Shown here: positions 56,091 to 64,000 of the stretch, piece by piece
Position numbering within the stretch: the stretch's first letter is position 1
Layout: every line of letters begins with the position of its first letter
Assembly: GCF_030272615.1 (NCBI RefSeq)
Contig: NC_081406.1
Coordinates: 265,021,192 to 265,085,191, forward strand
DNA: 64,000 nt
Reading direction: 5' to 3'
DNA from: Cryptomeria japonica
Taxonomy: Eukaryota > Streptophyta > Pinopsida > Cupressales > Cupressaceae
The notes under the pieces: model-generated
Seen by the model: the letters and a program-made list of their open reading frames with translations, nothing else
Told to the model about the DNA's origin: nothing
Database searches by the model: none
Translations under genes and position numbers: made by a program

Positions 56091-57180
56091 ATTATAGACA
56101 AAGAGCTATAGGATTTGAATGGTGCAAGGAGCTCAATTGTTAGGAAAAGTGTGTTGTAGACCTTGCATTAGAAAATAGTTATTTTAATTGTGTAAAATAA
56201 ATATTATTTGTGGTACATCTTTGTAGATATGTTTAACCAGATTTAATATTTACTTGGTTCCTCCTACAAAGTTTTATGTGACATTGATTATATATTTTAT
56301 GTGTGGGTTGCAATGGGAAAATATTAAATATTAAGAAAACTTAGTACCAAAAAGTAAATGTTGGTGTTAATGTCTTTGAGACACATAGCTTTACCTTTAC
56401 CACTTGGTTGTTTTGTGTGAAATTGAATCTACAAAAGCAAGCATATGCTTAGTTGTTGGGCTTGATGGGTTGGTTGGTTGGTTGTTTGGTTTGGTTTTCA
56501 TTCTATTGAGCTCTCTTATTGAGTGCATATGTGAAGCATCACATGAGATGTGTGGTTACGTGATTGGACACATGGAAGATGCAATGAAGGAGCTTGATGT
56601 TTCTTAAGTTTTCATAGATACGTGATAAGTGTATTAATATTTTATTATTAAATATTACATTGACTATAGATGCTTTTGGAGGCTAGTATTTTCCCAAGAT
56701 ATGTATTACATAATCTTGTAGTGTGTCTTTGATCTTTAAATTTACAGTTTTTTGTTAGATGCATGTTTTTCTCTCATGGGGTTAGTAGAAAATGGTTTGA
56801 TAAACATGATACTTTCCCAACTAGTGGTATTAGAGACAAGGTTGTGGTTGGGGGAGGTGAGAGATCCCTATTTTTGTTTAACCAATTTTTAAGTATTTCC
56901 AATGCAAAGTTGAAGCCATGGTAATGTTGGAGATATTTAAGATATTTTAAGGCATGAGATATGCAAGTTTTGAGCTGCATATTTGGGTTTTAAGGGTTTT
57001 CATATCTATGGTTATTTTTTGTAGGGTTGGGGGTCAAAAAATGATTTGGAAAAAGGGATTTTTGGGTGTTCACCTTAAGGTTTTGGTGGGGGAAGTTTCA
57101 TAGATGACTCGTTGGGACAAAATGAATCTTATTATTGGATCCAAGATGCCTAAGATGTGAATATTAACTAAAATTCAACC
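56091..57180. other. No feature recognised
   Basis: AT-rich, only short unsupported frames. Element J begins at 57181. Confidence 0.4.
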
Positions 57181-58794
57181 TGTGAGGTACGAAAATGATC
57201 ATAAGATTCAAAGCACAAACAATTATCCAACCACAAAATTAAATGCTATGAAAGTAATTCCTATCACAATCAATAGAAGAATTGTAAACAAGACATTCAA
57301 AAGAAATGAAAACCATCACCAAATTCTCCTTCAATTGACCTCCATTGTCCTTCTTTCTCCTCCAAATAGCTTGTTTTGTGGGTCTCACCTATGAGTGCAA
57401 TACGAAAAAAGAAAAAAAGCAAGATCACAAGATGATTTTGACAGTGCGAGGATACTAGAAACGTGGTTGAATGAAAAGATTGAAGAAATGCATCCAGTTT
57501 ATAGGAAAATTGGAGAGATAAGAAAATTAGCATGAAAAGAGTTAAAGAGGTAATTTGATTCAAAAATTGGGAAAAATGATTGAAAGAAAAAGGTTATGGC
57601 ACCTTCTATGTCATAAATCATGACACATTTCCAAGGCAAAGTGCAAGGACTAAATGCCAAGTTAAGTGCTATGGCATTCTGATATGTTAAGAAATATGAC
57701 GCATGAGAAATTCATGCCTCCACTCTATGACAAGCAAAGCACGAAAAAATAGGGACAACTAGATAGGGACAAATTAGTTGGAAATTAGAATTGGAAAATT
57801 AGGAAATTAGGAAAAAAGGTGAAATTAATAAATAAATTGTCATTCACTAATTAATTGACAAAGGGGGGAATAATTAGCCAATTAAATGAATATTTAATTG
57901 TGACAAGAGGAGACTTAGGATTAAATAAATACATTTATTTAACCTAAAAGGGAAATGATGAATAGGATTAGATGAATAAATCATAAAACCCTAGGAGAAA
58001 TTTAGAGATGAAAGGATGTTGATTAGGTCATGACAAGATTCGAATGATTGATGCAATTGATATAAGGTCGATTCAATCATGATTAAATGATGAGAATTGA
58101 TAATTGATAAAGTGTGGACATTGGTTAACAAAGATCAATGACAAATTGATCAATAATTGACCAAGGATTAAATTGATAGGCGCCAATTGATGAGGACCAA
58201 TGATTGATCAGTCCAAATTGCCGAGAAATGATGATTGATTGAGATCGATGACAAATCGATCAAAGATTGATAAAAGGTCAACTTGATGAAGATCGAATGA
58301 CAAAAGACCAATGACAAATTAGTCGCAAATTCCTAAGTGATTAAAAAACTGATAATTGACAAGGGATCCAAAACAACTGATAATAGCTCGAAGATTGGTT
58401 GAAAACGACAAAGATCAAGGGCAAAACTTCAATTCAACATCAAGAAGGGTTGACGATGTCCAATTGACATGATAAAATGATTGAAAATGATAAATATTAA
58501 GGATAAAAATCCTAATCCGACATGTCGAAGGGTTGACAATGTCCAATTGATATGATAAAGATTGATAACGACCAAAGATTGAAAGTCATGATGATGTTGA
58601 CAAGACCTAATTGAAAATGCGAGAAACACAATTGAAAGAGGAAGAAATGATGAAGAATGACAAGATGACAAATGATGAAGATCAAGTGTGTGACATAGAA
58701 GAAATGTCAATAAGATGTGAAAACCCTAAAGTAAGGTCAAGCAGACATGTTAGAGTATGGAGATGCAAGCGTTGACCATTTTTAAATGCCTACA
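57181..58794 (-). repeat. 3' LTR of element J
   Basis: 1,614 bp. On the minus strand it begins TGTAGGCATTTAAAAATGG and ends CCTCACA. The stretch 57990-58700 is made of many gattgatgaca / aattgatcaa variants, a low-complexity build-up. Only the first ~250 bp can be compared with the partner because the window ends. Confidence 0.85.
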
Positions 58795-58812
58795 TTTTGC
58801 CCCTCTTTGAGA
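58795..58812 (-). promoter_or_regulatory. Polypurine tract of element J
   Basis: The minus strand reads ctcaaagaggggcaaaa directly before the TGTAGG LTR start. Composition and position match the tract of A. Confidence 0.75.
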
Positions 58813-60272
58813 CAATGTGAGTTTGAGCATTGTTTCAAATAACAATCAAGAAATATGCCTAAGACAACAATTAGGATATATGTATTCCCCCTTGAGGAAT
58901 TGGCCGAAAAAATCCAGAAGAGGCCAATTTATTGAAAATAATGCTAGGACTAGACCAAGATGACTTCAAGGACTGGCAGAAGAAATGTTAGTAAGCATAA
59001 ATTACACGAAGAAGAGTTGGTGGTGAAGAAAAATCTTTCTTTCACAAATGCGGACAAAGTAGGTGAGAACCTTTATTTTGATATGGAAAAACGGATGCAG
59101 CGCACCATGGCAATGAAGGTCGGGGCAATAAGGCAATCCCTTTGCGTAAAATAGACACATTGTAGACAAGGAATGAGTCAAAAATAACCTAAGACATTAC
59201 ATGTGTCAAGGGTCAAGGTATGTACGGCGTTCACAAAGTGAACGTACTTATCACAGACACCCAAGACATATGTGCCCCATAATGCTTAAAACACTCCACA
59301 AACAGAAAACAAAAACAAAAAAGGACCATGAGCCATCTCGATCACTCTAAATCACTCAGTGACATCATCAAGAAACATAGGAAGATGGTCAAAGACAAAG
59401 ATAAATCAATGAAAGATAAGACTCACAAATTCAAACAAGTCAAACAAACATTCTGATCTTCATTGTCAAAAAGTTGAAAGTGTTGTGATAAAAGGACGAT
59501 CATGTTGTCTAGTTTCAAGGAATGCAGTACCCCGTCTAAGACAAGACACAGTTTGGTTTCGAGTATACTACACTCTGTATAAGACCCATGATAATGGTTG
59601 ACAAATGATCGATGATGTTGATGTTGTTTTGATTGATGTGACAAGTTAACTAGTTTGAAAGCTTGGTTGACTGAATAGTTTGTCGATTAAAGCATGATTT
59701 GTTTGAAGGCAATGTTTAATGTGTTTTTGTTTGACGTCTGCTCAAATGTTTGTCTATGTACAAAAGGGACAATTTATTAGCGAAATGAAACAAAAGCGAT
59801 TATTTTTGGATTTTTATGTTTTCCATTTTTTAGGGTTTTTGTGATTTTTTAATTTTTTGTGCTTTTTTCAGGACATTTTATAGATTTATTTTATATTATT
59901 TCAGGACATTTTACAATTTTTTTAAAAAAATTTCAGGATATTATTTAATTTTATTTTTTTTAAATTCAGCATTTAATATGATTTTTATGGATTTTCGCCC
60001 CTAGTGTCTAGCAAGGAAAGGAACATAATGAATGGATAAATAAGCTTGCTGAAATGATGATGGACAGAGGGAAGACAAAGGCCATTTATTATGGGAGACA
60101 AGACGGATTGAATTTCCAACAGTGATCGCATGATGGGATAAAGGACTGGATATGACAGTGTAAAGCAATGACATGGCATGAGGGACATGTCAAGAGGTTT
60201 TTGAAACCATGTTTTTCAATTTTATGTCCTTATGTCAGATCAAGATCAAGGGAAAAAGGGAGTGTATGGATA
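58813..60272 (-). other. Element J noncoding internal region with T-rich stretch
   Basis: No coding motif. At 59795-59990 the plus strand is extremely T-rich and carries three spaced copies of a ttcaggacatt-like phrase. Other short open frames have no support. Confidence 0.45.
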
Positions 60273-60905
60273 TGTAGGGGAGGAGATTTTCCCCCTCCAA
60301 GATGATAAATCTTAGAAGGCAAATCTATCTATCGCTACCTCTTCGAACAGGCGCTAAGATGAGCCAGGGGATAACAAGTAACTACACTAACTAAAATGCA
60401 ATATTACAACACATAAATGATAAATATATAAAAATTGAATTTATAGAATGTGCAGCACTAGAAACAGGCTATACCTTCCAACTAGGGAGCTCTCGAGTCT
60501 TGAATGCCAGCGCAGGGTGCAAATACCAGCATGACATGTTGTAGTTCGTACGACCCGCGAATAGAGATAGTCCCGACAACAAGTCTGTGTGTAGTTCTTT
60601 GCGCGCAAAATCTGTATGTCAACTCCACACACTAAGATGGGGAAAATTATTGGGGTTTTATAGAGGCCTACCTCAGTCAGACCCTCGTTTAGGTGTTTCC
60701 ACCGCCATAGACAGACAAATAGATAGATTGGAAAAATAAATTGGAACTTGGTAAATTGGAAAGTAAATGCAAATGGAAACTAAACTTCATTTAAAAGAAG
60801 CTAACACCTATTGCATGCAATAAATATTGAAAAATATTGGAATATTGGAAATAAAGATTTAACAATGCAAAGGACTCATTGCATGTGAGAGAGATTTTTA
60901 AAATA

Positions 60906-60922
60906 GAGAGAGAGAGAGAGAG
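60906..60922. repeat. (AG)n microsatellite
   Basis: About eight AG units within solo LTR K. Confidence 0.8.
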
Positions 60923-61386
60923 AATGAGATGAATCCAAACCCCTCATACTTGGATTCGTGAGCATGATGAAGCCCACTTGATCACTTTGTTGGTAAGAAG
61001 CCACCATGAGATGATTGTAGCTCAATATTGGTAGAGTGTATGTCCAAGAGCATAAAGAGAGCAGTGAGATATCAAGAGCACAATGAGAGCCAATATCCAA
61101 GAACCCAAAATCAGGAACCCTTCAAAATGAGCTAGGAAGGGTTCTTAAAGTCAAAAGAGGCATAGAGAGCCATTACAGTGAAACACGAGCCAAAAGACAT
61201 GCATCGGCCAACGTCTAAATCTCTGCAAGATTTGAGATTCAGCCCTCTTTTTGGGATGTTAACACAATGCGCAAATGTCCCTGTGTCGCGCTGATGTCCA
61301 TCAAAAAGTAGGTCCAAAGGGGCTTTCAAGGCACCTTGTATTTCAAGCCCATGATGCCAAAATAACATAATTTTGATCATGGATTT

Positions 61387-61467
61387 GTCATAAATGCACT
61401 AGGAGTCATGCATAAGTGTCATAAATGCACTAGGCATCATGCATAAGTGTCATAAATGCACTAGGCG
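61387..61467. repeat. 31-bp tandem repeat, 2.6 copies
   Basis: gtcataaatgcactagg, then a 14-base spacer ending catgcataagt, repeats at 61387, 61418 and 61449 (the last partial). Copies differ at only a few bases, so this is a fairly recent local duplication near the outer end of solo LTR K. Confidence 0.85.
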
Positions 61468-62171
61468 CATTTTAGGACACTACAGGATGATGTTAGGATA
61501 TGGTTAGGACAAGCAAGATCAAAGACAGATAAGGGATATGAATAGGATAAGGATGTGATAGGCTAAGGGATAACAATGAAAGGTTGCAATAAGCCAAGGA
61601 ATATGGATGAAAGGTTGTAATAAGCAAATGGATATAGACCAAAAGTTGTGATAGACTAAAAGCTACAAATAGGAAGCATGATGCTCATGAAGATCCTCAG
61701 CCTTGTCAAGATCAAAGGTGGAAAAGGGGATATGGACATGAGGGACAATAGGATAATGGGGATATGACAAGGGTACAATAGGATAATGAAGGGTGAAAGG
61801 ATAATGAAGGCTAATAGGATATGATAGGGTAGTATAAATGAAACCTGCCCCCAAGTATGGTATGCAAGAAGTTCATATATTACACATGATGCCTATTTTC
61901 TAGGTTTTCATCAGTATACTTGCCCAATGCGCTTGTTTGCTAGGTTTTCACCAGAGGACGAATTATTTTTCTTTACTCTTTTTTTTTTTGCAATTTTTTT
62001 TGTTACAATTTTGGCTTGTTGGAAGAAAATGGACACATGATAGGGGATGGAAGAAGGAACCAAGAATCTTGTTGTTTGGATAAGAGCCTTGAAATATGGA
62101 TCATGACTCTTAAAATCATACTCAAAGACATTGGCAGGATAATGACATGGAAATGAGATGGAACTAAGGAT

Positions 62172-63725
62172 TTAGGCCAAGAATTGGATAGGATAGATGA
62201 AAGGATGGAAAAGAGGTGTTGTACAATGGATAGGGTATTGGAATAATTGTGATTGAGGGGATGAAAATGTTGGTAAGATCAACATTGGCACACACCTTGA
62301 GGGGTGGTGGACTAATAGAGGAAAAGTGGATCTATAATTTGGAGATTTGGATGGAGGAAAGGTTGGGGATTTTGGGACATAAGGACCCAAACTAGATGAG
62401 GAAGGTGATGGAGGAATAGGTTTTGGAGGTTTAGATGGAGGAATAGAAATTTTGGTGCTAATTTTTGTGCTTCTAGGAGCTGCTTGGGAACCCACATGGT
62501 TTTGGATTTTTCATGCTTTTGTGGTTCTTTGGAACGCATAACTTGCACAAGGGATTTAGGAACCTATATATATTTTGACTTTTCTTTCTTTTTCTCAGTG
62601 GGCCTTAGTGGCCTTTTGGATTTTTCTTTTTCTTTTTGGATCATACTTTTCTTTGTTTTGACATGTCAATTAGTCAGGACATGTTGATCCTTGACTGTAT
62701 GTGGATTGTTGGACTTATGACTTTTATGCTTAGCATCCAAATTTATTGGAGAGGGAAAGGAATGCATGTGTGGATAGGAATGATATGAAGTTCTTTTGGA
62801 TGGATGGAAGGTGCTCAAATATGTGTGCCTTTGTTGACCTTGAATAGGGGACGAAGGGATATAAGGACCTAAAATGGATGGAAGGGATGAAGGGGAAGGT
62901 GTAAGTTTGGATTTTGGAGGGATGTTGGATTTAGCAGGGGTACCAATGTGTTGAGAAATGTCATTGAGTCTAGGACTATTAATATTTTCTTTAACATGAA
63001 GGGGTTATTGCTTGAGAAGGTCCACCCCTTTATCTTTATGAATATTTTGACTTGTAGGGTACTCTTTACTTCGAGAAGAAGATGTGAGTCCATTATGAGG
63101 TGGATGAGATATGATGGGGATGATGGGATCATGAAGTGGATCAGACTGGACCAAAGTGGAAGAACCCATTGTGCATGTAGGGGATTCTTGAACATCTTGC
63201 ACCAACATATTAGAATCATGAGGGGGATCAGGATCACTAGGGGGATCAAGATCATGAGGGGGACTCTTCATGTGATGGGATGGGAGGAATAATGGGATCA
63301 TAAAAGGAAATGATATCTTGGGGTGTATCTGGAGGACTAGGACATGGAGATGGAGGAACAAAGGAAACTTGTGGTGGACATGAAGCTAAAAGGATAGTTT
63401 GATCTTGATAAGGAGTAAGATCATTGGATTCCTCTTTAAATGTGCTCTGCTCTTGAATTTCAATGGGATCATTAGGAATGACAGAATAGATATCTTCATA
63501 TTTCTTAAGGAGTGGAATTTCAATAGGATTTGAAAAGGCACCAAGTTCTTGGATAGGGATAAGGGGATCATTTAGGATAGGATAACCTAGAATATCTTGA
63601 TCTTGCTCAAATAGTGGAATGTCAATGGGATTTGAAAAGGTATCATGTTCTTGGATAGGTATAGGGGAATCATCATGAGTGTCTAGGAAGATGGGCTCCT
63701 CATCAAAAATTGGATGGGATGACAA
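62172..63725 (-). pseudogene. Element J proline/serine/aspartate-rich protein, unknown
   Basis: The only coding candidate of J, starting close behind the primer site. The first frame, 63725-63252 (157 codons), reads MSSHPIFDEEPIFLDTHDDS, and has two degenerate repeats of about 40 residues: IPIQEHDTFSNPIDIPLFEQ and IPIQELGAFSNPIEIPLLKK. Then follow PPQVSFVPPSPCPSPPD and, after a frame change, PPHDLDPPSDPDPPHDS and MGSSTLVQSDPLHDP (63361-63005). Decayed basic text (KEKEKSKRPLRPTEKKKEKS) leads to 62548-62172. The chain is low-complexity and shows no known domain. It may be a Gag leader or accessory protein of a non-autonomous family, but that is a guess. A related piece occurs at 1290-1850. Confidence 0.5.
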
Positions 63726-63728
63726 GGT

Positions 63729-63746
63729 TTCACGTTAGGTTCACCA
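63729..63746 (-). promoter_or_regulatory. Primer binding site of element J (tRNA-Trp)
   Basis: The minus strand reads TGGTGAACCTAACGTGAA, 16 of 18 matches to TGGTGAACCCGACGTGAA. It lies five bases inside the 5' LTR boundary at 63752. Confidence 0.78.
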
Positions 63747-63751
63747 AACAA

Positions 63752-64000
63752 TGTGAGGTAGGAAAATGAGCATAAGATTCAAAGCACAAACAATTAGCCA
63801 ACCACAAAACTATATGCTATGAAAGTAACTCCTATCACAATCAATAGAAGAATTGAAAACAAGACATTCAAAAGAAATGAAAACCATCACCAATGTCTCC
63901 TTCAATTGACCTCTATTGTCCTACTTTCTCCTCAAAATAGCTTATTTTGTGGATCTCACCTATGAGTGCAATAAGAAAAGAAAAAAAAAGATTGCAAGAT
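63752..64000 (-). repeat. 5' LTR of element J, truncated by the window end
   Basis: Matches 57181-57430 nearly base for base (for example aagattcaaagcacaaacaa and aacaagacattcaaaagaaa). The remaining ~1.3 kb lies outside the window. Confidence 0.9.

Larger units (their letters stand above)
60273..61484 (-). mobile_element. Solo LTR K, 1,212 bp, related to LTR of element A
   Basis: The left end (tgtaggggaggagattttcc) and the text to about 60720 (gctaagatgagccaggggat; cctcagtcagaccctcgttt; ccatagacaga) follow the LTRs of A phrase by phrase. It ends ...actaca at 61484. The flanks are GGATA (60268-60272) and GGATG (61485-61489), a 5-bp duplication with one transition. No internal region or second LTR is present. 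The minus orientation matches A and J. The right half has diverged from A and holds a 31-bp tandem repeat. Confidence 0.75.
57181..64000 (-). mobile_element. Element J: minus-strand LTR retrotransposon with tRNA-Trp primer site, no visible pol
   Basis: The 3' LTR (57181-58794), purine tract (58795-58812), internal region (to 63746) with primer site 63729-63746, and the start of the 5' LTR (63752 onward, cut by the window end) are all in the minus orientation. 57181-57430 and 63752-64000 match closely. The interior encodes only a proline, serine and aspartate-rich chain (62172-63725). No capsid, protease, RT or integrase is readable. Solo LTR K (60273-61484) is inserted in it. The primer type links it with A. 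A fragment of the same family lies at 1290-2460. Confidence 0.85.

Noticed and set aside
57990-58700. Possible satellite array of gattgatgaca phrases
   Set aside because: No stable unit length; lies wholly within the 3' LTR of J and is best seen as low-complexity LTR sequence.
61387-61467. CRISPR-like spaced repeat
   Set aside because: Units are contiguous and the variable part is itself repeated; plant DNA; ordinary tandem duplication.
61663-61854. Minus frame with repeated YPIVPLSYPHYPIV-type text
   Set aside because: Made by degenerate aataggataatg repeats; low-complexity DNA, no start context or relatives.
1-64000. tRNA, rRNA or other structural RNA genes
   Set aside because: None recognised on reading; only tRNA-complementary primer sites of LTR elements were seen.

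Overview
This window looks like intergenic DNA from a large, repeat-rich seed-plant nuclear genome. It is AT-rich and has no intact host gene. Nearly all recognisable sequence is retrotransposon: Ty3/gypsy and Copia-like LTR elements with plant-type primer binding sites (PBS), and plant L1-type LINEs whose ORF2 ends in RNase H. Density and decay fit a giant genome, possibly a gymnosperm, but nothing in the sequence proves the species. I name the elements A to M for reference.

Layout, left to right. 1-3.3 kb: a tiny complete TRIM element (942-1284) inside a fragment related to element J at the far right. 3.36-27.3 kb: E, an old plus-strand Tat-like Ty3/gypsy element (protease, reverse transcriptase, RNase H, integrase, in pieces). 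E is split by an LTR fragment L (4.9-6.3 kb), a near-complete LINE F (6.3-14 kb, minus), a 120-bp LINE tail with its own target duplication, a degenerate copy of alpha-N-acetylglucosaminidase (about 15.0-15.8 kb), and chromodomain gypsy element C (17359-26099). C is itself split by a 2.5-kb solo LTR, D (21292-23840). 27330-41941: element A, minus strand, encoding gag and protease only. Element B (31707-38534, plus) sits inside the protease region of A and carries a gag remnant plus a long unrecognised reading frame instead of pol.

42-51.6 kb: a degenerate gypsy gag (H) cut by full-length LINE G (43422-49658, minus, 17-bp target duplication). 51.6-57.2 kb: AT-rich sequence with one orphan LTR (M), flanked by both a purine tract and a primer site. 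57181 to the window end: J, a minus-strand LTR element with no visible pol, containing the related solo LTR K (60273-61484).

A and J both use a primer site matching tRNA-Trp, and neither shows reverse transcriptase or integrase. They look like non-autonomous families that need help from other elements. Target-site duplications give the insertion order: E before C and A; C before D; A before B; H before G; J before K. Many lesions are TGG to TAG or other G/C to A/T changes, as expected for old methylated repeats.
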